Positions 1-7,866 of a DNA stretch of 64,000 nt are shown here, one piece after another; positions within the stretch are counted from its first letter, which is position 1; each line of letters starts with the position of its first letter. Source of the stretch: Oribacterium sp. C9 (GTDB taxonomy: Bacteria > Bacillota > Clostridia > Lachnospirales > Lachnospiraceae). The translations under genes were made by a program, and so were the position numbers. The notes under the pieces are model-generated. The model was not told where the DNA came from. It ran no database searches and saw nothing but the letters and a program-made list of their open reading frames with translations. The stretch lies in assembly GCF_002007235.1 (NCBI RefSeq), contig NZ_MUHW01000018.1, positions 19,867 to 83,866 of the forward strand, in the 5' to 3' direction.

Positions 1-446
1 GACGTGTATATGGAGCACTTCAGAGTCTCATGGTAACCATGAAAGGACTTCCGCTCGCATATAACAAGGATATGCAGGAAGACAAGGAGATGGCGTTTGA
101 TGCCATGGATACAGTTACAAATTCTGTTATCCTTATGAACGGTATGTTAAGCACCATGACATGGAATAAGCCTCGTATGGAGGATTCGGCAAAGCGTGGT
201 TTTACCAATGCTACAGACGTTGCGGATTATCTCGTACGTAAGGGTGTTCCTTTCCGTACAGCTCATGGAATAGTTGGTGAGCTTGTTCTTCTTTGCGAAA
301 AGAAGAAGTGTGCACTGGATGATCTTAATATCGAGGAGTATCGTGAGATATGCGATAAGATCGATGATGATATCTATGAAGCGATCTCACTTGAGGTTTG
401 CGTAAAGAACCGTAAGACAAAGGGAGCTCCGGGAGAGCAGCTTTGA
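1..446 (+). CDS. argH: Argininosuccinate lyase, C-terminal part (truncated by window edge)
   Basis: The reading frame is open from base 3, so this is the last ~147 residues of a larger gene. ArgH splits argininosuccinate into arginine and fumarate in the cytoplasm, the last step of arginine synthesis. The visible part has the family's GLPLAYNKDMQEDKE segment, which is highly conserved in the helical core of the fumarase/aspartase superfamily, followed by the usual C-terminal helices. The active-site serine loop and N-terminus lie outside the window. It ends at a strong terminator, and argG follows with its own promoter, so the two are separate transcripts. Family call is firm from the motif and the arg neighbours. 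Confidence 0.93.
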   Translation, partial: RVYGALQSLMVTMKGLPLAYNKDMQEDKEMAFDAMDTVTNSVILMNGMLSTMTWNKPRMEDSAKRGFTNATDVADYLVRKGVPFRTAHGIVGELVLLCEKKKCALDDLNIEEYREICDKIDDDIYEAISLEVCVKNRKTKGAPGEQL

Positions 447-497
447 TGTGATGTCGTGAGATGAAGACTCTGAGGTCTTTCTGTGTGGAATGAAAGT

Positions 498-528
498 GCG
501 GGACAGCTTCGGCTGTCCTGCTTTTTTT
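498..528 (+). terminator. Intrinsic terminator after argH
   Basis: Ten-pair GC-rich stem (GCGGGACAGC with GCTGTCCTGC, one G-U pair) closed by a TTCG tetraloop and followed by seven T. It lies about 50 bases after the argH stop. Confidence 0.93.
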
Positions 529-535
529 GCGATAA

Positions 536-583
536 GGCTGTCATGCGGACGCGGGTGCTTGCACACGCTGACATATGACAGCC
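536..583. repeat. Inverted-repeat element, possible divergent member of the intergenic repeat family
   Basis: Ends GGCTGTCAT and ATGACAGCC are perfect inverted repeats, and the centre has GTGCTTGCAC, the same loop core as the element at 60313-60372. It is shorter (48 bp) and GC-richer than the other family members, so membership is tentative. It sits between the argH terminator and the argG promoter. Confidence 0.45.
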
Positions 584-589
584 AACGCG

Positions 590-616
590 ACATCTCACAG
601 CAGAGCTGTGAGATGT
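590..616. other. Perfect 11-bp hairpin in the argH-argG gap
   Basis: ACATCTCACAG pairs with CTGTGAGATGT around a 5-base loop, 6 bases after the inverted repeat at 536-583. There is no T run, so it is not a terminator. The rest of the 447-941 gap holds the argH terminator, this pair of hairpins, the argG promoter and an AT-rich leader with no coding signal. Confidence 0.6.
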
Positions 617-754
617 AACAATATGCCATGTGCGATGGGAATATGTGTTCCAGTTGAGAGGATTTGGTTATGACTGATATTACTCATGCATATGTATAAA
701 TATACCTTAAAAATGAATTATATGATATTTTATGCAATATAAAATGACTAAATA

Positions 755-805
755 TGCATTATTATACAGAAAAAGCTTGCATTTTTATTCAATTGAGCGT
801 ATTAT
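755..805 (+). promoter_or_regulatory. argG promoter with two ARG-box-like operators
   Basis: Two 14-bp sites fit the ArgR/AhrC half-site plan TGNAT-N4-ATNCA: TGCATTATTATACA (755-768, weaker) and TGCATTTTTATTCA (778-791, strong), starting 23 bp apart. The second overlaps a -35 element TTGCAT (777-782), which is 17 bases from a -10 TATTAT (800-805). Occupancy would block RNA polymerase directly. The operator plan is established for ArgR proteins, and an argR gene lies at 26376. Binding itself is inferred. Confidence 0.7.
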
Positions 806-941
806 CCAAACATCAGATAAAACTTTCATACAGCATCGATTTAAAGAGTTGATGTCGAGAGTACGAAGTACTTACCACACTTCAGGGTTAAACCGGTACT
901 GTCACAGTATGGAATGGATAGTTTTGAAAAGGAGAGTAATT

Positions 942-2204
942 ATGAGCAATCTTACACCCAAGAACAACACACAGGGCGAGAAAGTAGTACTCGCATATTC
1001 AGGCGGACTTGATACAACAGCTATCGTACCATGGCTTAAAGAAACCTTCGGCTACGAGGTTATATGCTGTTGCGTAGATGTAGGACAGGGAAACGAACTT
1101 GACGGACTTGCTGAAAGAGCAAAGCTTTCAGGAGCCTCAAAGCTCTACATCGAGGACATAACCGATGATTTCTGTGACAACTATGTTGTACCTTGCCTTC
1201 AGGCAGACGCAACTTATGAAAATAAATATCTCTTAGGAACTTCCATGGCAAGACCCGCAATCGCAAAGAAGCTGGTTGAGATCGCTCGTAAGGAAGGAGC
1301 AAAGGCTATCTGCCACGGTGCTACAGGAAAGGGAAATGATCAGATCCGCTTTGAGCTTTCCATCAAGGCTCTGGCACCTGATCTCGATATCATCGCTCCA
1401 TGGCGAATGACAGATATCTGGACCTTTCAGAGCCGTGAAGATGAGTTTAACTATATCAAGTCAAAGGGCATTCCACTTACATTTTCAGCAGATAATTCAT
1501 ACAGCCGTGACCGTAATATAGTTCATATCTCACATGAGGGACTTGAGCTCGAGGATCCTTCACAGGAGCCGAATTACGACCATATGCTGGTGCTTTCAAA
1601 CTCACCTGAAAAGGCACCTGACAAGGAGACAGCAGTCGAGATCAAATGGGAAAAGGGTATTCCTGTAGAGCTTAACGGAAAGAAGATGAGCGTAAAGGAT
1701 ATCATCATCGAGCTCAACAAGCTGGGTGGAGAGAACGGAATCGGTATCATCGATATCGTTGAGAACCGAGTAGTAGGTATGAAGAGCAGAGGTGTTTATG
1801 AGACTCCGGGGCTTACCATCCTCATGGAGGCACATAAGCAGATCGAGGAGCTCATCCTCGACCGTCAGACCATGGAATTCAAGCAGATGGTAGACACAAA
1901 GTTCTCTCAGGTCGTTTACGAAGGAAAGTGGTTCGACCCTCTTTGTGAGGCTCTTCAGGCTTTTGTCAAATCAACTCAGCAGTATGTGACAGGTGTTACC
2001 AAGATGAAGCTCTACAAGGGTAATGTCATCAAGGCAGGAACCACATCACCATATTCACTTTACAACGAGTCTCTTGCTTCTTTCACAACAGGTGATCTTT
2101 ACGATCATCATGATGCATCAGGCTTCATCACTCTTTTCGGACTTCCTGAGAAGGTACGTGCCATGAAGATGCTTGAAGTAAAGAATCTTGAGAACAACAA
2201 GTGA
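942..2204 (+). CDS. argG: Argininosuccinate synthase
   Basis: Joins citrulline and aspartate using ATP to give argininosuccinate, the cytoplasmic step before ArgH. The 420-residue product has the N-type ATP pyrophosphatase loop AYSGGLDTT at residues 18-26 and the GATGKGNDQ substrate motif at 126-134, and is of normal family length. The frame is open back to 732, but the extra 70 residues have no family counterpart. ATG 942 follows GGAGAG at the right spacing and opens the conserved region, so it is the start. The 5' leader after the predicted promoter is about 130 bases. Probably repressed by arginine through ArgR. Confidence 0.96.
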   Translation: MSNLTPKNNTQGEKVVLAYSGGLDTTAIVPWLKETFGYEVICCCVDVGQGNELDGLAERAKLSGASKLYIEDITDDFCDNYVVPCLQADATYENKYLLGTSMARPAIAKKLVEIARKEGAKAICHGATGKGNDQIRFELSIKALAPDLDIIAPWRMTDIWTFQSREDEFNYIKSKGIPLTFSADNSYSRDRNIVHISHEGLELEDPSQEPNYDHMLVLSNSPEKAPDKETAVEIKWEKGIPVELNGKKMSVKDIIIELNKLGGENGIGIIDIVENRVVGMKSRGVYETPGLTILMEAHKQIEELILDRQTMEFKQMVDTKFSQVVYEGKWFDPLCEALQAFVKSTQQYVTGVTKMKLYKGNVIKAGTTSPYSLYNESLASFTTGDLYDHHDASGFITLFGLPEKVRAMKMLEVKNLENNK

Positions 2205-2387
2205 TCATTTAATCCGGTAAGATCTTTTTCATGATGCAGAAAGCTGCATATATTGAAGAAGCTTGCTCATAGAATGAGGCTCTTCGGCGCGGTAAACCGG
2301 AGAGCTGAATTCATATAAGACGGTTGATAATGTTTCGGTCCAGGCATTATCACAAAAATGATTAGTTATTCATTTTTGAAAGCGTAA

Positions 2388-2424
2388 TGCATATTGATGC
2401 ATATAATTATTGAATAATAATTAA
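2388..2424 (+). promoter_or_regulatory. Tandem ARG boxes upstream of argJ
   Basis: TGCATATTGATGCA (2388-2401) is a perfect TGCAT-N4-ATGCA palindrome. TGAATAATAATTAA (2411-2424) matches TGAAT-N4-ATTCA at all but one base. Their starts are 23 bp apart, as in the argG operator. A -10-like TATGAT lies at 2446-2451, with no convincing -35. The rest of the 2205-2503 gap is AT-rich and holds no gene. Confidence 0.68.
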
Positions 2425-2503
2425 TTTTATTATTCCTTTCAGAAATATGATAAAGTAGATTTTAAGATATTGATTTGCAGTTCATGCATATAAAAGGTGA
2501 GTT

Positions 2504-3739
2504 ATGGGAATGATATCAGTTAAAGGCGGTGTGTGTGCCGCTTCAGGATTTATGGCTGCTTCAGCAGCAGCGGGAATCAGAAAGAAGGGTCGTGAAGATA
2601 TGGCTCTTCTCTTTTCAAAGGAGCCTTGTACTGTGGCAGGAACCTTTACATCAAATGTAGTTAAGGCTGCCCCGGTTCAGTGGGATAAGAAGGTGGTTGC
2701 ATCAGGAAAGCCGGTTCATGCTGTAGTTGTGAACTCCGGCATCGCAAATGCCTGCACAGGCAAGGAAGGACTTGATGCATGTCTCGCACTTGCAAGAAGC
2801 GTGGCTTATCAGTTCGGAAATGAGTTTTCGGAAAACTCGGTTCTGGTGGCTTCTACAGGTGTCATAGGAATGCAGCTTCCTGTTGAAAAGATGCAGGACG
2901 CTATCTCAGAGATGGTTCTGAAGCTCGATGCAGGAGAAGAAAATGCGACTCTTGCAAGTAAGGCTATCATGACAACCGATACAGTGAACAAGGAATTTGC
3001 TCTGGAGTTTGAGCTTTCAGGCAAGAAGGTTCACTTAGGTGGAATGACGAAGGGGTCAGGCATGATCCATCCGCGTATGTGCACCATGCTATGCTTCCTG
3101 ACTACTGATGTTGCCATCTCCAAGGAAATGCTTCAGAAAGCCCTCAGTGCCGACATCACTGATACCTACAATATGATCTCTGTTGATGGAGACACTTCAA
3201 CAAACGATACCTGCGTTATCCTTGCAAACGGTACAGCAGGAAATGTTGAGATCACAGAAGAAAATGAGGATTTCAAGACATTCTGTGAAGCTCTTCATCA
3301 GGTAAACAGTACACTTGCCACACGTATGGCTGCTGACGGTGAAGGTGCATCCCATCTTTTCACAGCAAAGGTTGTGGGGGCTAAGGATAAGGAAGAGGCA
3401 AGAACTCTTGCAAGAGCCGTTGTATCCTCCACACTTACCAAAGCTGCCATCTACGGAAAGGATGCAAACTGGGGACGTATCCTCTGTGCTATGGGATATT
3501 CCGGAGCGGAATTTGATCCTGAGAAGGTAGATCTTTATTTTGTAAATGATATCGGAAAGATCGCAGTTTATAAGCAGGGAGTTCCTCTTGATTTCGATGA
3601 GGATTTCGCTCTTGAGATACTTGGATATCAGGAAGTTACGGCTCTTATCGAGATGAACGAGGGAACCGAAACTGCAACGGCATGGGGCTGTGACCTTACT
3701 CATGAATATGTAGACATTAACGCAGAATACCGTACCTGA
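2504..3739 (+). CDS. argJ: Bifunctional ornithine acetyltransferase / N-acetylglutamate synthase
   Basis: ArgJ moves the acetyl group from N-acetylornithine to glutamate (and in many species can also use acetyl-CoA), making the acetyl cycle of arginine synthesis. The 411-residue product has NSGIANACTG at 77-86 and the self-cleavage region GSGMIHPRMCTML. The precursor splits before the nucleophile threonine (Thr194), giving alpha and beta chains. Here the residue before it is Cys193 instead of the more usual alanine. ATG 2504 follows AAAGGTGAG. A second in-frame ATG at 2510 is possible. First gene of an argJ-argB-argD run under the ARG boxes at 2388-2424. Confidence 0.96.
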   Translation: MGMISVKGGVCAASGFMAASAAAGIRKKGREDMALLFSKEPCTVAGTFTSNVVKAAPVQWDKKVVASGKPVHAVVVNSGIANACTGKEGLDACLALARSVAYQFGNEFSENSVLVASTGVIGMQLPVEKMQDAISEMVLKLDAGEENATLASKAIMTTDTVNKEFALEFELSGKKVHLGGMTKGSGMIHPRMCTMLCFLTTDVAISKEMLQKALSADITDTYNMISVDGDTSTNDTCVILANGTAGNVEITEENEDFKTFCEALHQVNSTLATRMAADGEGASHLFTAKVVGAKDKEEARTLARAVVSSTLTKAAIYGKDANWGRILCAMGYSGAEFDPEKVDLYFVNDIGKIAVYKQGVPLDFDEDFALEILGYQEVTALIEMNEGTETATAWGCDLTHEYVDINAEYRT

Positions 3740-3808
3740 TCCTTATAAGTAAGTTAAGCCGGGATAGAAGCTCTACATCCCGTTAAATGATTTGAACCTT
3801 GGAGGGAA

Positions 3809-4699
3809 ATGATGGAGATTTCACAGGATATAATGAATAAGGCGGCTACCCTTGTGGAGGCATTGCCATACATTCAGAAATTCCAGGATAAAGTTGTTAT
3901 CGTAAAATACGGCGGATCAGCCATGACTGACGAGCATCTAAAGATGCAGGTGATGCAGGACGTATCACTTCTTAAGCTGGTAGGTCTCAAGCCTATCCTC
4001 GTTCACGGAGGCGGAAAAGAGATCTCCAGATGGATAGGAAAGGTCGGCATGGAGCCGAGATTCGTAAACGGACTTCGCGTTACCGATGAGGATACCATGG
4101 AGATCGCAGAGATGGTTCTCAATAAGGTGAACAAGTCTCTGGTGCAGCTCATCAACAACCTAGGTGGTAAGGCCGTGGGAATCTCAGGCAAGGACGGAAA
4201 TCTCCTGAAGTGCGTGAAGAAGTTCAGTAATGGTCAGGACATCGGTTTCGTCGGTGAGGTGGTGGGTGTAGATACAACCATCATTAAGGATATGCTGGAT
4301 GACGGATTCATACCTATCATTTGCCCTGTAGGATTTGATGATCATGGGCAGACCTATAATGTCAATGCTGACGATGCGGCATGCGCTATCGCTGCAGCTA
4401 TGAATGCTGAAAAGCTGGCATATCTGACTGATGTCGAGGGAGTATATAAGGATTTTGAAGATAAGGAATCCCTTATTCACACATTGAATCTCGACGAGGC
4501 GCAGAACATGATAGATTCGGGAGTTTTGGGGGGAGGTATGCTTCCAAAGCTTCAGAACTGTATCGATGCCATGAAAAAGGGCGTAAATCAGGTGCATATA
4601 CTGGATGGAAGAGTGCCGCACTGTCTCTTGCTTGAGATCTTCACAAACAAGGGTATAGGAACCATGATCGAGAAGTCGATAGATAAGCATTTCGACTAA
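3809..4699 (+). CDS. argB: Acetylglutamate kinase
   Basis: Phosphorylates N-acetylglutamate with ATP, the usual arginine feedback point. The 296-residue product has the amino acid kinase signatures: a KYGG loop near residues 33-36, HGGGK at 66-70 and the C-terminal [10 protein letters not shown] segment before the ATP-binding end. GGAGGG stands 3-8 bases before ATG ATG, so either ATG (3809 or 3812) may be used. A small hairpin (CGGGAT/ATCCCG, 3760-3782) separates it from argJ without a T run, so it is likely cotranscribed with argJ. Confidence 0.95.
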   Translation: MMEISQDIMNKAATLVEALPYIQKFQDKVVIVKYGGSAMTDEHLKMQVMQDVSLLKLVGLKPILVHGGGKEISRWIGKVGMEPRFVNGLRVTDEDTMEIAEMVLNKVNKSLVQLINNLGGKAVGISGKDGNLLKCVKKFSNGQDIGFVGEVVGVDTTIIKDMLDDGFIPIICPVGFDDHGQTYNVNADDAACAIAAAMNAEKLAYLTDVEGVYKDFEDKESLIHTLNLDEAQNMIDSGVLGGGMLPKLQNCIDAMKKGVNQVHILDGRVPHCLLLEIFTNKGIGTMIEKSIDKHFD

Positions 4700-4711
4700 A
4701 AGGAGAAATAA

Positions 4712-5974
4712 ATGAAATTTATGGATGATACCATCGTAAAGGGGAATGTAGTTAACGATCGTCTCCGCAATGAAGGCGAAAAGTATTTCTATAAGACCTA
4801 CAACAGATTCCCTGTGGTCTTTGATCATGCAGATGGGGTATATATTTACGACGTAGGAGACAAGAAGTATCTGGATTTTGGTGCAGGAATTTCTGTTTGC
4901 GGACTCGGATACGGAAATGAGCTCATAAATTATGCTTTAAAATCACAGATAGACAAAGGGCTTCTCCATATATCGAATCTTTTCTACAACGAGCCTGCAA
5001 TTGAGGCTGCTGAAAAGCTCACTGCTGTATCAGAGATGGACAAAGTGTTCTTTACAAATTCAGGAACCGAGGCCATAGAGGGAGCACTGAAGATCGCCCG
5101 CAGATATAACTACAATAAGGGAAAGAAGAATAGTGAGATCATCGCCATGCAGGGTTCATTCCATGGAAGAAGCATGGGTGCCCTCAGTGTGACGGGAAAG
5201 GATCATTATCGAGAGCCTTTTGAGCCTCTTGTAGGCGGAGTCAGGTTTGCAACATACAACGACCTTGATTCGGTCAAGGCACTTGTAAATGAAAACACCG
5301 GAGCCATAATACTCGAGACCTTCCAGGGTGAAGGTGGGATCTATCCTGCAACTGAAGAGTTCCTGAAGGGTGTGAGACAGATCTGTGATGACAACGATCT
5401 CATTCTTATCTTCGATGAGATCCAGTGCGGCATGGGACGTACAGGATATATGTTCGCATGGCAGGAGTTCGGCGTGAAGCCGGATGTACTTACAGTGGCA
5501 AAGGCTCTTGGAAACGGAGTCCCTGTCGGAGCATTCCTTGCTTCGGGAAAGGCTGCCGACGCTATGAAGCCCGGAGATCACGGTTCAACCTACGGAGGAA
5601 ATCCTCTCGTATGTGCTGTTGCATCTGCTGTACTTGATGTGTTCAAGGAGGCAGACATTCCGGGACACGCAAAGGAAATGGGTGTACACCTTTGGAAGGC
5701 TCTCGATGAGATTAAGGAGAAATATCCTGAGCTTGTCGTGGATCACAGAGGAAAGGGGCTGATTCAGGGACTTGAGTTCGCAGCTGATGTAAAGGTATCC
5801 GATATCGTCAGCAAGGCTCTCCTTGAGCAGCAGCTCATACTTATTTCCGCTGAACACAACACCATCAGGTTCGTTCCACCTCTCGTTATCGAGCGTGAGC
5901 ATGTGGAAGCCATGAAGGAAAAGCTTATGACAGTGCTGGACGGGATGAGTGAAGGTACTGAAAGTGCAGAATAA
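4712..5974 (+). CDS. argD: Acetylornithine aminotransferase
   Basis: PLP-dependent class III aminotransferase that makes N-acetylornithine from the semialdehyde and glutamate. Visible marks: NSGTEA at 116-121, FDEIQCGMGRTG at 234-245 and the PLP-binding lysine in TVAKALGNG (Lys264). At 420 residues it is slightly longer than typical ArgD because of an N-terminal ~20-residue extension. It begins 12 bases after argB with AAGGAG at the right distance, so the two are cotranscribed. The same fold serves ornithine and GABA aminotransferases; the arg context selects ArgD. Confidence 0.94.
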   Translation: MKFMDDTIVKGNVVNDRLRNEGEKYFYKTYNRFPVVFDHADGVYIYDVGDKKYLDFGAGISVCGLGYGNELINYALKSQIDKGLLHISNLFYNEPAIEAAEKLTAVSEMDKVFFTNSGTEAIEGALKIARRYNYNKGKKNSEIIAMQGSFHGRSMGALSVTGKDHYREPFEPLVGGVRFATYNDLDSVKALVNENTGAIILETFQGEGGIYPATEEFLKGVRQICDDNDLILIFDEIQCGMGRTGYMFAWQEFGVKPDVLTVAKALGNGVPVGAFLASGKAADAMKPGDHGSTYGGNPLVCAVASAVLDVFKEADIPGHAKEMGVHLWKALDEIKEKYPELVVDHRGKGLIQGLEFAADVKVSDIVSKALLEQQLILISAEHNTIRFVPPLVIEREHVEAMKEKLMTVLDGMSEGTESAE

Positions 5975-6032
5975 GACAGTCCGATGGGATTTGGATTTTC
6001 TGTTTATAATTCGGAATATGTAATGCTTAAGG

Positions 6033-6067
6033 CACAGGATCATGGATTTCAGGGTCCTGTGTTTTTT
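6033..6067 (+). terminator. Intrinsic terminator of the argJBD operon
   Basis: CACAGGA pairs with TCCTGTG across a 15-base loop, followed by TTTTTT. It lies 59 bases after the argD stop. Confidence 0.85.
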
Positions 6068-6129
6068 GTGGTTATGGGATCAAAGCCTGAATTGCCCGGG
6101 GTTTTAAAAAGATGTATATTATGACGTGA

Positions 6130-6189
6130 GTGTTAAAAGTCTATCTTCCGCTTATGTGCGGTCAAAAGTGAAAGTCAGACTTATGACAC
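6130..6189 (-). repeat. Intergenic inverted-repeat element, copy 1 (reverse orientation)
   Basis: A 60-bp near-palindrome with outer ends GTGTTAAAAGTC and GACTTATGACAC. Read on the minus strand it aligns end to end with the element at 60313-60372, sharing GTCATAAGTCT at one end and GATAGACTT at the other. It lies between the argD terminator and the Nudix gene, 29 bases before the latter's start. Confidence 0.7.
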
Positions 6190-6218
6190 TTATGTCAGAT
6201 GAGAATGGATGATACTAA

Positions 6219-6893
6219 ATGGTTGACAGAGATTTAAGAAAAGAATCAGAAAATCAATTGAACTGGGTAGAAGTCAGTACAGAACATATAATTCGGGATG
6301 AGTGGATAGATTTCAGGAAAAGCTCCTGGCGTTTCCCTGATGGAAATGTAGTGGGACCATTCTATAGCTATAGCAGGAAAGATTACGTGGTGATCGTAGC
6401 CACGGATACTGATGATAACTATATCTGTGTGAAGCAGTTCAGACAGGGGATCAAATGTGTCACTACAGAATTCCCTGCAGGTGGAATAGAAGGAAAAGAC
6501 GAAAAAATAACTGGAAGTTCAGGTGAATACGCAGAAGAGTCTCTTGCTATACCGGAAGCTTCCGAATCTTCAGAATCAATAGAACGATCAGAAGAGTACT
6601 CAGAAGAGCTTGCACTGCAGGCTGCGAAGAGAGAACTTCTTGAAGAGACGGGATATGAGTCTCATGAGTGGAGACATCTTATTACTGTACCGTCAAACGC
6701 AACCATAGCCGATAACTATGCACATATTTTCGTAGCTGAAAACTGCCGAAAGGTCTCAGGACAGAATCTGGATGATACGGAGTTTGTGAATGTAGTTAAG
6801 ACATCACCACAGGAGATCGAAAAGATGATCAAAGAAGGAAACTTCCAGCAGGCTGTTCATATCATGGCATGGCTGATGGTGAGGAAGGGATAA
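6219..6893 (+). CDS. Nudix hydrolase (ADP-ribose pyrophosphatase-like) with a split Nudix box
   Basis: The fold and flanking motifs (FRQGIK, EFPAGG at 84-89, ELLEETGY at 139-146) fit the ADP-ribose/NDP-sugar pyrophosphatase branch, which hydrolyses nucleoside diphosphate linked compounds using Mg2+. A normal Nudix box is G-x5-E-x7-REUxEExGU. Here the glycine part (GGIEGKDE, 88-95) and the catalytic helix (E130, R138, E139, E142, E143) are pulled apart by about 35 residues rich in Ser and Glu. The catalytic helix is intact, so activity is plausible. Start ATG 6219 has only a weak upstream ribosome site. Single-gene unit after a repeat element. Confidence 0.8.
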   Translation: MVDRDLRKESENQLNWVEVSTEHIIRDEWIDFRKSSWRFPDGNVVGPFYSYSRKDYVVIVATDTDDNYICVKQFRQGIKCVTTEFPAGGIEGKDEKITGSSGEYAEESLAIPEASESSESIERSEEYSEELALQAAKRELLEETGYESHEWRHLITVPSNATIADNYAHIFVAENCRKVSGQNLDDTEFVNVVKTSPQEIEKMIKEGNFQQAVHIMAWLMVRKG

Positions 6894-6979
6894 GTTTTAA
6901 TTAATAAAGTTTAGATTTATTTAAATTATATTTTATACAATCCAGTCGATGTTTACCTATGAAAACATTTAGCCACTAA

Positions 6980-7085
6980 TGTATGCAAAAAAAATCATCT
7001 TGGAATATTGCATACAAAACATAGTGATGACATAATGTTGATTGCGCGATACTTCGCAGAGGGATCTGTACGATAGTCGTACAGA
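6980..7085 (+). other. Structured upstream region of panT: 9-bp inverted repeat and 9-bp hairpin
   Basis: TGTATGCAA (6980-6988) and TTGCATACA (7008-7016) form a perfect inverted repeat. A second perfect hairpin TCTGTACGA-TAG-TCGTACAGA spans 7065-7085. Neither has a T run. The first could be an operator and the second a leader stem about 40 bases before the panT start. No known riboswitch class was recognised here. Confidence 0.5.
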
Positions 7086-7125
7086 GAGCGCCTCGTAAGA
7101 CAAAGACCGCAGCAGGAGGGAAAAA

Positions 7126-7809
7126 ATGAATAATAATGTATCAACTTCAGCAACATCAGGAAGAGCTATCAATGTCTCAAGCCAGGTACGTGACCTTTCA
7201 ATCATGGCGATGTTTACAGCTATCGTTCTGATCATGGCATTTACCCCGTTCGGAATCATTGATCTGCCTCTTATCAAAGCAACAATTTTACATGTACCTG
7301 TTATCATCGGTTCTGTAGTAATGGGACCTAAGAAGGGTGCATTTCTCGGATTCCTTTTTGGAGCTACAAGTCTTTTCAAGAACATCATGACTCCAAGCAT
7401 CTTATCCTTTGCATTTACACCGACAGTTCCTGTTCCGGGTCTTTCACACGGTTCACCATGGGCACTGTTCATCTGTTTCGTACCTCGTATCCTTGTAGGT
7501 GTTACACCGTTTATTCTTTACAAGGGCGTAACAAAGGTTCTTCCTAAGATGAATGACGCAGTACGTTTTGTACTTCTTGCTCTTTGCGGTGCACTTGGCG
7601 CATTTACAAATACCGGACTGGTTATGGGAACAATTTATGCAGTATTCAAGAATGCTTATGCTGCAGCTAACGGTATCCCTGTAGAAAAGGTATTGAGCGT
7701 TATTCTTGGTATCGTATTTGCAAACGGTGTTCCGGAGATGCTTGTTGCCGCTGTGATCGTTCCTGTTGTTGTAACAGCTCTTATTAAAGCACGTATAGTA
7801 AATAAGTAA
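7126..7809 (+). CDS. panT: ECF transporter S component, probably for pantothenate (PanT-like)
   Basis: A 227-residue membrane protein with about six hydrophobic segments starting near residue 25. It has the ECF S-component signature region LIKATILHVPVIIGSVVMGPKKG, including the family's pattern of a small hydrophilic N-terminus followed by an alanine-rich first helix. Such proteins bind a vitamin and pair with a shared EcfA/A'/T energising module, which is not in this window. Its place directly before coaX and coaBC points to pantothenate, the input of CoA synthesis. AGGAGGG sits 6 bases before the ATG. Substrate is inferred from context only. Confidence 0.78.
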   Translation: MNNNVSTSATSGRAINVSSQVRDLSIMAMFTAIVLIMAFTPFGIIDLPLIKATILHVPVIIGSVVMGPKKGAFLGFLFGATSLFKNIMTPSILSFAFTPTVPVPGLSHGSPWALFICFVPRILVGVTPFILYKGVTKVLPKMNDAVRFVLLALCGALGAFTNTGLVMGTIYAVFKNAYAAANGIPVEKVLSVILGIVFANGVPEMLVAAVIVPVVVTALIKARIVNK

Positions 7810-7815
7810 TATATG

Positions 7816-7855
7816 ATGCCAGTCAAAGCCGTTTACGGTACGACTGGCATTTTTT
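7816..7855 (+). terminator. Intrinsic terminator between panT and coaX
   Basis: ATGCCAGTC pairs perfectly with GACTGGCAT around a 17-base loop, followed by TTTTT. It ends 11 bases before the coaX ATG, so it occupies the normal ribosome-binding zone. Confidence 0.85.
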
Positions 7856-7866
7856 GCGAGAAAAAA

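Noticed and set aside
732..941. In-frame 70-codon upstream extension of argG
   Set aside because: It has no argininosuccinate synthase counterpart, has no ribosome site, and includes the ARG boxes and promoter. ATG 942 with GGAGAG is the start.
3197..3703. Long open frame antisense to argJ
   Set aside because: Shadow of argJ codon use; no start signal and no recognisable protein.
7813..7866. Upstream start of coaX
   Set aside because: It would translate the terminator hairpin and adds residues unlike any type III pantothenate kinase.
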